Below, piece by piece: positions 1-11,755 of a DNA stretch of 64,000 nucleotides. Position numbers and translations under genes: made by a program. This stretch comes from Tethya wilhelma (Eukaryota > Porifera > Demospongiae > Tethyida > Tethyidae): contig CAXIPT010000009.1 in the NCBI GenBank assembly GCA_964030475.1, positions 1,889,881-1,953,880 on the forward strand. Reading direction: 5' to 3'. Numbering within the stretch: the first letter of the stretch is position 1; each line of letters starts with the position of its first letter. Under the pieces are notes generated by a model, which was not told the DNA's origin, ran no database searches, and saw only the letters and a program-made list of their open reading frames with translations.

Positions 1-66
<66 letters not shown>
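1..66. repeat. (GA)n microsatellite
   Basis: An uninterrupted GA dinucleotide run opens the window. It is one of many GA/CT and CA/GT tracts here, and no gene touches it. Confidence 0.97.
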
Positions 67-68
<2 letters not shown>

Positions 69-1962
69 AATCACAAGCAATAGAATATGAGCAGGATACT
101 TGTCTTGCCAGCTGCATCAAGGCCCAACATTAATATTCTCATGTCTTTCTTTCCAAACAGCTTCCTCAACGCTTTCCCCATCTTGATTGCTCACAACAAC
201 AGTGGGGGTCAAAAGGTCAAATCAATCCAGTGGTGTCACACTGAAGAGAAAGAAACACAAGCAAATAATACCAAACACTTATGAAAGGGAGTACTCTAAA
301 ACAACACACAAGACAAAATGAACCAGCCATGCTATATATAATTCCCAATTATAGTACAAATTATATGTATTTCTAATTAAAGCACATTGCCACACCCAAG
401 CTTGTTACTACATACACACACTATGGCTGCAAGTACACTGGCAGTATGTTCTCTCCCATGGCAACCACACTAACACACAAGGGTCCCACACATACACAAG
501 AACTTGCATGCCTCATTTCATACACATTCACAATACACACGCGCACTAGCTCATAGCAACGTGAATAAGATCAACAATAAGAGAATTTAACAATTTTTAT
601 TTTAAAAACAAGCTCACTTTCCTGAAGATGACAGAGCACTTTATAAAGAAGCTTTATAGGCAGCTTTCTTAATGTACAGGTTGGGTTTATTAACAACTAA
701 CCAGCAGAGACTTAATTATAGCAAACATACTCTCATAATCTAATAGTTTCAATATCAAAGCCTTGGGTATATCTTTAACATGACCACAACATAAAGAAAA
801 TTTCAAGTTAATGACCCCTGTTCCCTCTCTCTCAGCAAGCTTGTTTGTGAGAAAGAGCAAAAATGTCCCATTCATTGTGATAGTACAGATATGTCCCACT
901 ATCACAGCTATTTGAAAACAATGGGAGTACATAGATTTAGTTTTAACACCACAGCACACGTATTTTGTGAACTTTGTAGCAAAGTCACACTCTTTTATTT
1001 TATATTTTTACCAGGACAGCACCAGGCATACACTTCCTGACCTCTGTGTGAGCTATCATACCCCTGTGTAAGCATATAGCCCTTGTGTGGGTGATAGTAT
1101 GTTGAATATCTTTATGGACATGTGACCCTCCCAAGAAATTTATGGCATAATAGATATACCCATTTTGACTACTACACTTTGGTTCTCCACCGCACACTGC
1201 TCTGCTACTTTTACACAGAGAACGGAGCCTACAAGCTTAGTGGTACTAGAACAGAACACTCACATCCCTTTGTGCGTGCACGGCTAGTTGACAGTCAACC
1301 ACATCATATTCGCGTAATTTGATTTTGAAATAGCGCACACGCTTCCGTCTCTTATTTTTATAATTCTAGCTGTTCGACTCACCTTTCTAGAGTCCTTCTG
1401 TAACAAACTAAGTTATACTTGTTCTTCTGCACTGCCTTCTTTCTTCTCCAGACAAACACACTCTCTCTCTTTGAACTGTGCAGTGTCCCTTGAGCGAAAA
1501 AATGGAGGATGTCACAACGGTTTACGTCACACAGGAAGTTAATCGAGAGAATTAATTACTTTATATAGCATTTCTATAAATAGAACAGAACCACGCCACG
1601 TTTTTTATGCCACATGGTAAGGAAAAACGTCACTGTTTGTCAAGACACACAAAACACAAGATATTTCCTTGCAACAGCAAAGAATGTATTAGAGAAAGTG
1701 ATACTGCAGTATGAAGTATTTCAAGCACATTTTTCACAGCAGGGGGTATTCCTGTAATTATAATTCAATCAACTTTAATAACAATAATTGCTGAATCAGC
1801 AAATCTTTCCAGAAATGCATACATGTATTTACATGCAAACAGCATGTCTTTGTAATTGCCACTCTCAACAATCAAATTATATAACTCTGCTTTTTTTAAC
1901 GACATTGTAGTCAAAAGCTCATAATGAAATCTACCCCCTAATAATAATTATTGCCAATGTTA
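67..1962. other. Gene-free stretch upstream of the CNOT9 3' end
   Basis: I see no supportable coding exon, RNA gene or clear transposon in this 1.9 kb. The longest open frames are short, lack recognisable residues and have no splice context. The part nearest 1960 should contain the 3' UTR and polyadenylation region of the minus-strand CNOT9 gene. Several AATAAA-like and AT-rich stretches exist, but none can be assigned with confidence. Confidence 0.5.
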
Positions 1963-2178
1963 CTATTGAGCTGCCTGTGTCCCTTCAGCTGGAGCCCCGC
2001 CCCCTGCCCCACCCCCACCAGCAGTGGAGGTGGCAGGCGGAGACTCAATGTTGAGATTTTGAAGCAATTGAAAGAGCCATTTCTTTGTGGCACTGTCGTC
2101 CTTGAGAGAGACTGAGAATGTGCTGTCTTTGAGCTGCTCCGGGAGACAAGCACGGAGCGCCTCTCTGGCTCTGGAGAG

Positions 2179-2215
<37 letters not shown>

Positions 2216-3419
2216 GAGATAACACACAATGGAATAAAAATAATAAAATGGTAAGTATTAATGTACATTTATTCACACAAACAGTGTAAACTTGAGATCT
2301 TATTTACAAACTTATGGTGTTTTTTTTATCAAAAACTGACAGACTTGTGTGTCGGTGTAGAACAAGCCTCACCTTGGGTTGTCAGACAGGCGTAGATAAC
2401 ATCGTACAACGTGTTTGAGCAATCTGGTGGAAGGCTCTTTACCGAGCTGCTGCACCATCTTGGCCTGTGAGGAAAAAGATGGATAATTTACAAGACATCA
2501 TAATTCAAAGAATCACATCGAAAATGAAAATGAACAAAAGTATAAAATGAAGGAAATACATTGCAAGCCTGAACTGTGTGCGTGCATATACTAACCAGTA
2601 CAGTTGAGACGTGTGAGAACCGTTCAAAAGTCTGGCAGATGTAAGAGAGGCCTGTTTCGTCTAGCAGTATCTTCTGCAGAATGAACGTAGCTACCGTTTT
2701 CGAGAGCTCGCTACCCGATTCCATTATTCGCAGACAAAGGGGGATAATCTCCGTCGTTAGCAGGAAATTAATCACGTCCTGTTCGTCCGTCTAAATGATA
2801 GGAAAATATCATGATGTAATGCATTTATTGGTTACCATGGTAACAACATACCTTCACCAATGCACCAACAACTCCGAGACTAGTGAGACGAAGATACTCA
2901 AATGGTCGAGACTTACTCACAGTGTGCAGGAAGGGGTAGAGGAAGAGCGGAATATGAGCTAACAAGAACGAAAGGGGAGGAGAAGAAAACAGTTACACTA
3001 CGATTTACTTTTATCTTTATACATGTACGCACATATACTGTTTGATTGGCAAAAATTGCAAACATTAAGTAACTCAGTTTGACAAACGTAGGCAGTATTG
3101 AATTGGAAATATCAAAAATGATAGCATGATTTGTAGGTGCAGAAAGTTGTGGACGTACCATTTAGAAATACTGATCTAGTTTCAGGGTGAGAAGCCACAC
3201 ACTGGAGTAGAGCTAGCGCATTGCATACTCTGTTGGACTGCTGAGCCTGCAACAAACACACATACACACACAAAGAAAGAAGACAATGCACTACTCAGTT
3301 TTCGATTCAGGAAAAGCTGCAGTGTAGTGTTGGTCATACAATGAGATGGTACATGAAGACAGCGCACACACTCACTGTCATGTTGAGTAACATGCACATC
3401 AAAAAAACTGTCAAATATT

Positions 3420-3480
<61 letters not shown>

Positions 3481-3487
3481 ACTCACA

Positions 3488-3528
<41 letters not shown>

Positions 3529-4143
3529 ACACACATACAATGTGCACTTCAAACACTTATATCTGAAGCATTGCATTCTACATAGCATACAATTGCAAGC
3601 AATTAGGAGTCTCTGTATCACATTATTAACCTAATTAACTCCATTACCCCTACAATCCAAGCTCTCTATTAAGCAAAAATTTCTTTCATACAACTTATGT
3701 ACTAAAAATTTTTATTCTCATTAGCTCCACTATATCCCAAAATTCTATGCAAAAGAAAGACTTCCTCTCAAATCTATTACTACAAAAGTAACAGCTTCCC
3801 TTAGATCTATATTATTATTCATATTAGCATGAAAAGTAATAATTTCACACTAATCTATTTATAGAAAAAAGTGGTTTATCTGAAATCTATTTATACAAAA
3901 AATAACTAATTTCCCACCACCCAACCCCACATATATACATACCGTAAGTGTTGGAGGGTTGATAACGGGATAAATCATGACTATCTCCTGGAGGAGGGCG
4001 GCCATTGTGCCAAAAGAGTGCCACAACATCGGAGCAAGATCTGGCAGCACCTCTCTCTTTCTGCTCAGCTCAATGAGAGCATGTTCTCTCGTATCAGGAT
4101 GACTCAGCTGCTGTATCCATGTGTATACCTAACAATGACAATA

Positions 4144-4193
<50 letters not shown>

Positions 4194-5016
4194 TTTACGG
4201 GAATGCCGTGAGTGAGTAAACTGAAAAGATATCGCAAACATAATTCTTTGAAATGTAAAAGTCAACAAATAAAGTAGTTTCAAAAAGACTCTAAAGAAAC
4301 ACTTTGACACAAACACACACACACTCACAATCGCACAATTCAGCCAAAGCATTCATTTAAATTTATGCACTCTAGAACTAAACTACAGTTACTCCAGACA
4401 AAGAAGTAGTCAAGATTATCAGTCAACTCACAAACCAAGCTTCCATTGGTTCTTTTCCAAAAGTAGGAAAAAGACACAGTGCAGTTCACAAGGAAATTTT
4501 AACTGGTGAATCAGCAGTGACCTACCTGTTCTTTGTTCAGCCCCCCTCCATTGCTGTTGGCGTTGGTGGTGCTACTGCTTCCATTGCTGTTCCTGCTACC
4601 AACAGCTCCAGTCGTTGATGAGGGGGTGGGGTTGGCTCCGCCCACAGCCAGTCCAGGGACACTCGGACTCTGCACCACGGTACCAAGAGGGGGCGGAGTC
4701 CCGGACATGTTACTAGTGGACGAGGGTGCGGGGGGAGGGGCCTGATCCCGTGACCCCCCGATGGCTGTTGCCGAGGGGTCCATCATTCCGAGATGAGAAT
4801 AGGACGAGGGGGAGGAGGTGGACCTCATGGGGGGCACCCGCTGTGAGGGGAGAGGGGGGAGAGGGAGGGTGGGAGAAATGTCAAAAAATATTTTTGCACA
4901 AGATACTAAAAATTGAGGTGTATTCCATGATACTAGCATACAAACGGCTGCGTTTCTTATAGATACACACACCTATAGTGGTAACTTACTGGGTGAGATG
5001 CGGAGTAGGGGTTCAT
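1963..5016 (-). CDS. CNOT9: CCR4-NOT transcription complex subunit 9 (CNOT9/RCD1/RQCD1), 8 exons
   Basis: Armadillo-type scaffold of the CCR4-NOT deadenylase, which docks GW182/TNRC6 and RNA-binding proteins and promotes mRNA decay. Exons on the minus strand lie at about 5016-4990, 4840-4526, 4128-3944, 3250-3159, 2955-2862, 2790-2596, 2473-2372 and 2180-1963, each with GT-AG borders. The core is almost superimposable on the animal family: [18 protein letters not shown] (here [15 protein letters not shown]), [47 protein letters not shown] and [16 protein letters not shown]. The start was chosen at 5016 because MNPYSASHP splices in phase into exon 2. The N-terminal 110 or so residues (Ser/Pro/Gly/Asn-rich, mostly exon 2) are much longer than in human CNOT9, and the C-terminus ends in a Gly/Ala-rich tail. 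The gene is divergent from SUPT5H. Identification is very secure; exact exon ends come from manual reading. Confidence 0.95.
2180..2212. repeat. (GA)n tract next to the last CNOT9 acceptor
   Basis: On the minus strand this is a (CT)n run directly upstream of the acceptor of the terminal CNOT9 exon. It therefore forms or extends that intron's polypyrimidine tract. Confidence 0.9.
3420..3532. repeat. Compound (CA)n microsatellite in a CNOT9 intron
   Basis: Long CA run with a few TCA/GTA interruptions between CNOT9 exons 3 and 4. It produces a spurious Val/Cys open frame on the minus strand that should not be annotated as a gene. Confidence 0.95.
4147..4192. repeat. (GT)n microsatellite upstream of CNOT9 exon 3
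   Basis: About 23 GT units, (AC)n on the coding strand, roughly 20 bp upstream of the exon 3 acceptor. Confidence 0.95.
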
Positions 5017-5217
5017 TGGTGAGCGATGTTTGAGTGAGTGATGGATTGCAGCAGAGTGTCAGGGTCGATCATCTGTTTATGAATGCTGAACTTGTCATAT
5101 GAAAATCACGTGACCCTCGTGTTGGCACGAAAAAAAGCAGGGTAAGTAACTGCACTTTTGTTCAGTGCTCAGAGCCACTTTTCCCTCGTCTGCTTGAGAT
5201 CTAAAGGAGACCAAGAA
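5017..5217. promoter_or_regulatory. Shared bidirectional promoter of CNOT9 and SUPT5H
   Basis: Only 201 bp separate the two divergent start codons, so both promoters and 5' UTRs must share this interval. It contains an E-box-like CACGTG (around 5107, within ATCACGTGACCC), the USF/MITF-type palindrome often seen in housekeeping promoters. No TATA box is evident. Function is inferred from spacing and motif only. Confidence 0.6.
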
Positions 5218-5722
5218 TGTCGGATAGTGAGGATTTCTCGGACAGTGACGTGAGTTTTAAGAATTTTGTAAATTTAACTAGTTTTTTACGAACTATTGTA
5301 CGTCCATACATTCACTATTGTAGGCTGAGGACTATTTGGACGAAGAGGAATACAATGATAAACCGGCAAAGAAACCAAGAAACGTCTTTCTCTTAGAAGA
5401 AGCAGGTAAGTAGCAAAAAGAGATGTTATTCTAATTAATGCCCACCATCCATGGTCTACTTTGCTGTCGTACAAGCTGCTTAATATGTCATGTGACTTTA
5501 TTCTAACCAATCAGAGGAGACAGATGAAGAGGGGGAGGATGATGTGGAAGAAGAGGAAGGATATAGAACCCTCGTCAACGACAAAAGTGAGAGAAACAAA
5601 ACCTACCAATAATTTGCTCACTAACTCATTCTCAATTTCTTGTCCTATTGTCTAATACAGGTGCATCTTATGAGCCTATCAGTGAAAATGTCAATGTGAG
5701 TTATTTTAGTCTAGTTCCTAAA

Positions 5723-5778
<56 letters not shown>

Positions 5779-8700
5779 TGACCAATGAAATGACTCTATG
5801 TTGATCATGTGCTGCTCATGTGATATGTATGTTCAGAACCAGAGGAAGTACGACATTCAGCGACTGTTGAATGATGAGTCAGCTGACGCTATCGAAGAAT
5901 ATTATCGTCAGAAGTTTGGCAGTACCCCTTCCACTAGGTGAGTTCACAAATCAGGATATTCTAGTAAATTGTCTCGGTATACTACTTATGATATGCTTGG
6001 ATATTTTAGTAAATTTCCATGTCTTATTTCAGCTATGATGAATCATCAGAACAGGCTATGGAAATTCAACAACAGAGGCTGCTACCTGGAGTCAAGTAAG
6101 AGTTAGTTGATCCATTATTGATATGATTTTGAACAATTTGATATGATTGATTAGCTAAATAGTGACTGATTTGAAAATAATCAGTTTTTTCTTCCAGGGA
6201 TCCTAACCTTTGGACCGTGAAGTGTAGGATCGGAACGGAAAAAGAGACGGCTATGATCTTAATGAGAAAGTGCATCTCACTTCAGTTCAGTGATACTGTG
6301 AGTTAAAGTCCATCTGGTTTGAGAATGCTGGTAGAAAGATGAATAACTTTATCTAACCAATTTCAAAATTTCAAGCACCATTGTAAAACACTCATTCTCC
6401 CCGTTTTTTGGTTTCTTTTTCCAGCTTCCTACGCCTTACCAGTCAAAAGTTGCTATTTTGTCCCATAAGAAAAGTATTGTGTGAATCTCATTATTTCATT
6501 TCTGGCAGCATTCTCAAACCAGATGGACTTTAGTTTGACATGGGTCATGAATTTCTTCGCGTTACTGCTAAAGAATTACTAGCAAATAAGATTTCCAGCC
6601 TATATTTTCTCATCTGTAGTTCTATGTTGTACTGTTACTTTTTTCTACTATTGCTATCTAAAATGTTAACCCTTTGTTTCCCCCACACACAGCCTCTTCA
6701 AATCAAGAGTGCTGTGGCAGTGGAAGGGTTAAAGGGTTATATCTACATCGAAGCCTACAAGCAGCAGCATGTGAAACAAGCCATCGAAGATATTGGAAAT
6801 CTTCGTATCGGGAAATGGCAGCAACTGATGGTACCCATCCAGGAGATGACAGATGTGATGAGGGTCGTCAAGGACACCACGTCCATCAAGAGGGGCTCCT
6901 GGGTGAGGATCAAGAGGGGGATGTACAAGGATGACGTCGCTCAGGTACTGCAGATTAGGGATGTATGTATAATTATTGTCACTGGTTTATGGTTGTTATT
7001 ATTATTGGGAATATCTCAGCCTACGAAGGTCATATAGTGACGGGACTTGCACCATTGTGATCAGCTTAAAGAGATCTTTTAAATAGTATGGTTTAATTGA
7101 AAAGTTGGAAACTGTTCATTTTTTGAAAAAAATCGCACTTGACCATGGGCTATAGTTCATGGTTTTTGATGATTTTGGCCAAAAATACAAACATAGTATT
7201 AAACCATATCATTTGAAAGATCTTTTCGAGCTGATTGCAATGGTGCAAGTCCTAGTTTTCTGCGACCTTCCTAGGCTGAGATATACACTCCTCAATAGAT
7301 TTTAAGTATACTTATACTACTTTGTAATTATTTACCCCTACCACATACATTTATTTATTCGTACTTCCCCTCACACTCTCTCACTGCTCACCTAGGTGGA
7401 CTATGTGGACACGTCTCGTAACCAAGTGGTGCTGAAGATGATCCCTCGTATCGACTACTCCAGGAAGAGAGGGGTCCTCAAAAACACGGAAGATGAAAAC
7501 ACAAGAAAGAGAAAACAGAAAAGGCGACCTCCTGCTAAGCTGTTTGATGCTGACGCCATTCGGTAAGGATGGAGCAGTAATGTCATACAGTATGTAGCTT
7601 GATCTATATTTAGGAAGGGGATTGATGTCGTAGCTTGATCTATATTTAGATCTTTAGATTTAGATATTTTTCTTCACTACTAATAATGACTGGATAATTC
7701 AGAGATGATTTTATGATGTAAATTTTATTTATAATTTTTACATGTATATTTTACTTGCTCATTTATTTGTTTGTTTGTTTGTTTGTTTGTTTGTTGTGCA
7801 GTGAGATAGGAGGTGAGATATCTCACGATGGAGACTTTCACGTCTTTGAGAGCAACAGCTACAGAAATGGCTTCATGTACAAGAGCTTCATCATGTCCGC
7901 CATCGTAAGCCACGCACACATTGGTGGGGTGTAGAGCATGGCTGGTTGTGATGAGTGTGTGACTTACTCACATATCTCTATCCAGCTTCATGATGGTGTG
8001 AAACCTACGCTGCAAGAGTTGGAAAGATTTGAAGCTACTCCTGAGGAAGTTGAAATTGAAGGTACGACAATAATACACACACATATTCGCTGCTACAAAT
8101 TGAAAGTATTTTGCCAACAAAGATTTAGTCAAACACATTGCTAACAAAAAGTCCACACACACACACACACACACACTCACACTCACACTCACACACACAC
8201 CCTCCCAGTTGGCTCCAGCATGCATGGTGACTCTAGCGGGGGTAAGGCACTGGCCCTCCAGCCTGGGGACATGGTGGAGGTGTGTGAGGGTGACCTCATG
8301 AACCTTCAGGGAAAGGTCATCTCAGTTGAGGGAGATACTGTCACCATCTTACCAAAGCACGAAGACATCAAGGTAGAGAGAGAGATGCTACGTAGAATTA
8401 TGAAATTTTGTTGTTTTGGGGGTTATTTTCATGCAACTTTCTAGATTATGCAGTGAATTTGTAAAAGAATTTACATAGCAATGCTCATGCGTATTTATCA
8501 CATTCATAGTGACTATACTTACATGTTCTCTCACTCTGGATCTTGTAGTGAATATTGAAACTGAAAGTTAACCAGAAATATTTCTCTCTCTTAGGATCCT
8601 CTGGAGTTCCAACTGAGAGAGGTCCGCAAGTACTTCATTGTTGGTGATCATGTCAAGGTGGTGGCTGGTCGTCATGAAGGGGACACGGGACTCATTGTCC

Positions 8701-11388
8701 GAGTGGAACCCAACCTCATCGTACTCCTGTCGGACCTCACACTGCAGGAGGTAAAAATTTTGCAGGCAAAACATTCTGTTGTACATGAATGAGAGAGATT
8801 GTCTCTTTTTTCCTTACCTGCTGTCACAGTTGAAGGTTCGTCCAGTTGACATGCAGCTGTGTCAGGAGACAAGCAGTGGAGTGGATGCCTCAGGGCACTA
8901 TCAGCTAGGAGACCTCGTACAGCTAGAGTGAGTCACACACACGCACATTTCACACACCCTCATACCTTCACACTCTCACTCTCACAGCCCACAAACCGTT
9001 GGTGTGATCGTTCGTCTCGAAAAAGAGGCCTTCAAAGTGCTGACTCAGCACGGCAAAGAGGTCACGGTGCCGCAACATGCCATCCAGATCCGCAAGAACA
9101 GAGCAGTGGCCCTCGACTCCCGACAGAACTCCATCACCTCAAGAGACATTGTAAAAGTCGTGAACGGACCTCACGTCGGCAAACAGGGAGAAATTCGTCA
9201 CGTGTTTCGTGGCAATGTGTTCATCCATGTTCGCAACATGCTAGAAAATGCTGGGATCATCGTGTGCAAGGCCAAGCATGTGGAGCAGGCTGGAGCAACG
9301 ACTAGTGTGAGCTCTAATACCGGCTTTGTACCTCAGTCGCCACGGTTACAGAGCCCCGCCCCTCATAGAGGACAAGGTATGTACGTTGTTAATGAGCATT
9401 CTTTTATATATCACATGACTGTCATGTGACTTGATTCAGTGAGCATGGTTTTGTGTATCACATGACTCTCATGTGACTTAACTCAGGTGGTGGATCGTCC
9501 AGAGGCGGTCGAGGAGGAGGAGGAGGAGGAATGGGGCGTGGCAAAAGTGGGCGTGACACCTCCATCATCGGCAAGACTGTCCGTATCAGAATGGGTCCAT
9601 ATAAGGGATATGTTGGTATCGTCAAAGATGCCACTGAGAGTACAGCACGAGTGGAGCTACATACCAGCTGCAAGACAATCTCGGTTGATAGGACAAGGCT
9701 GTTGATGATGACGTAAGTATGATGTAATCTATTGATAGTATGGAACTGGGACTTGTACCATTGCAATCAGCACAAAGAGAGCATTCAAATGATACCTATT
9801 TCATTATGGATTGAACGTAGGCCTTACCATAAAATCACTGGCAAAATATTCCTATTCAGTATTATACATGTATGCTCTTATTTCTATCTATTCAGGGGTC
9901 AGGATCGTGGTAGCACCAGTTCTACATGGGGTAGGACCCCCTCGTTTGGTGCTCAAACGCCCATGGTGGGTAGCATGACCCCCAGCTACAGTATGACCCC
10001 CATGCACGGTGGTGGGGGGAGGACACCAATGTATGGATCACAGACCCCCATGCATGGAGATGGTAAGAGGAAAACACACTCAAGAAACTGATATTTCACT
10101 GCATTTCACAACTTTCTTGAAAAGATTTATAGATATTCATTTTCAGCATCAATATATCTTGCTTTGTGTATCTTCATAACAGCCTCTTCAGTGTCTTATG
10201 TGATTGTCTATTGTTCTAGGTGGTCGCACTCCCAGCTATGGCTACATGACCCCCTCTCACGATCCCTCCCAGACCCCCCTTCACGGGGGGAGTGCTTGGG
10301 ATCCCAGCGTGGCCAACACACCTGCCAGGTAAGGGTGTGTAATAGTGGAATAAGGAAAATTTTAGCATGCATGACTGTTTGTCTTTAATACAGAGTGGAT
10401 GAGTGGAATTATAACTATGATAATTCAACACCTTCACCAGCAGTAAGTTAATCTTATTCGAAACTAAGCATTTTATTATTTGTTTGTCTTTCATTCTATC
10501 TCTCTATTTCAGAGCTACACTAACCCGGCTACTCCAGGGGGCGTGAGTTATGACAATCCTGCCACGCCCAGTCCCCTCGTGGCCGACTCTCCCCAGGCAC
10601 CAGGCTCCACTCAGTACGGGACCTCCCAGTATGGCACTCGTACTCCAATGTACAATAATGACTACATGACCCCTTCGCCAGGGATTAGCCCACTGACCCC
10701 CGGATCAGATTTTAGTCCACGGACCCCCGGAAGTCCAATGGATTCAGGTATAAAATTGTAGTTTGTTGAAAGTTTGATTTGCAATAAATATTTGGTTTTA
10801 AAGATTTATTTTTAGTTGGTTTTTTTTGTCTTTTGTACAGTGGGTGATTTTGATCTGCTTCCATCTGATATTGAAGTGGTAGTGAAGGACAACTATCATG
10901 TAAGAAAAGCTACGTGTGTGGTATCAAAATTACATACTTACAGTATGTAATAGACTGACTATTATTGCCTTTTGTGATATGAGTTTTCTCTCTCTCACTC
11001 ACTCACACACACACACACACACAAACAGGAGAGTCAGTTTTCTGGTAAGACAGGTGTGGTGAGGACAATTATGAACAGAATGGCAGGGGTCTACCTCTAT
11101 GATGATGGGCAGGAGATTGACGTGCCTTGTCGCTACGTTGAGCCAGTCCCTCCGTCTAAATACGACAAGGTCTGTGTACATCATTGGCAATATGGTGGGC
11201 ATTATTTAGAATAGGTCTCCGTGTATTTGCTCACCCAGGTAAAAGGTATTGCTGGTCCCAATAGAGGTCTGATAGGGACACTGATTAACATTGATGAGGG
11301 GGATGGTATCGTTAAGCTAGATGCTGATTCGGCACTCAAGATTATCGGACTTGATCAGCTAGCAAAATATGTGCCTCGTCAGCACTAA
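5218..11388 (+). CDS. SUPT5H: Transcription elongation factor SPT5 (DSIF large subunit), about 23 exons
   Basis: With SPT4 this forms DSIF, which binds RNA polymerase II and controls promoter-proximal pausing and processivity. Domain order: an acidic Glu/Asp-rich N-terminus from the ATG at 5218 ([11 protein letters not shown]); the NGN domain (exons about 6197-6944, including DPNLWTVKC and [10 protein letters not shown]); then KOW repeats spread over about 6880-9710 (for example [72 protein letters not shown]). Next comes the CTR, with phospho-target repeats such as [12 protein letters not shown] and [14 protein letters not shown] (9900-10750), the substrate of CDK9/P-TEFb. The C-terminal KOW domains (about 10840-11388) end in LAKYVPRQH. 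The stop at 11386-11388 and full family length indicate an intact gene. Introns host at least three MITE-like repeats (6304-6532, 7011-7284 and about 9738-9830). Confidence 0.96.
5726..5775. repeat. (CT)n microsatellite in a SUPT5H intron
   Basis: About 25 CT units within the intron upstream of the SUPT5H exon at about 5836. Confidence 0.95.
6304..6532. mobile_element. MITE family with TAAAGTCCATCTGG-type ends, copy 1 (SUPT5H intron)
   Basis: The left end TAAAGTCCATCTGGTTTGAG is inverted at the right end (about 6507-6532, CAAACCAGATGGACTTTA). The inverted repeat extends about 28 bp, including GAGAATGCTG against CAGCATTCTC. About 229 bp, no coding capacity. A second, diverged copy lies at 55370-55594 in the RRM gene, supporting a dispersed non-autonomous element. 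Confidence 0.75.
7011..7284. mobile_element. 274-bp foldback/MITE with long inverted repeats (SUPT5H intron)
   Basis: The ends ATATCTCAGCCTACGAAGGT and ACCTTCCTAGGCTGAGATAT are inverted copies. The arms stay complementary for about 85 bp, through ACTTGCACCATTG..ATCAGCT..AGATCTTT..ATGGTTTA, so the element can fold into a long hairpin. There is no open frame. Related half-elements lie at about 9738-9830, 40655-40715 and 58203-58300, all near genes or in introns. A target-site duplication is not clear. Confidence 0.8.
9738..9830. mobile_element. Partial copy of the ACTTG(C/T)ACCATTG MITE family
   Basis: GGGACTTGTACCATTGCAATCAGC followed by AGAGAGCATTCAAATGATA matches one arm of the 7011-7284 element, again in a SUPT5H intron. 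The partner arm is absent or too diverged to see. Confidence 0.6.
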
Positions 11389-11755
11389 CTGAAACTGAAC
11401 TAAAGCTTAAAGACAATCACACAACAATATTGACCTGCTCACTTGATACCACAATATCAGAGTATAATAATGAGACTGTTTAATCTGCCAAATCCTTACA
11501 TTTTTTGTGATCAGTTTATGTACAATGCAATGCACATTGATATGTATACATAATTTACATATATACAAGTTTCAATGACAGAAATCACAAGTGTTTGGTG
11601 TTATGAGAGAGAGAAAGAGAAATGGGGGGAAGGGTTCAAAACCTCTGTTAAAACAATACATAATATTATTATTTGTGTACACATAGTGGGGAACAAGGCC
11701 TCAGACATATTCCCATACTTGTAGATATAAAGTGAACCTGTTTGAGTTAACTTGT
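11389..11755. other. Convergent intergenic region, SUPT5H / CNGK-like channel
   Basis: 367 bp holding both 3' ends (tail-to-tail). It is AT-rich with no coding signal; the 3' UTRs of both genes must lie or overlap here. Confidence 0.6.

Noticed and set aside
3182..3556. Val/Cys-rich open frame over the CA repeat
   Set aside because: It is a translation of a (CA)n microsatellite inside a CNOT9 intron, with no domain and no splice or start support.
9487..9705. Alternative frame over the SUPT5H KOW exon (Glu-rich)
   Set aside because: It is the wrong frame. The SUPT5H frame ([18 protein letters not shown]...) is continuous with flanking exons and conserved.
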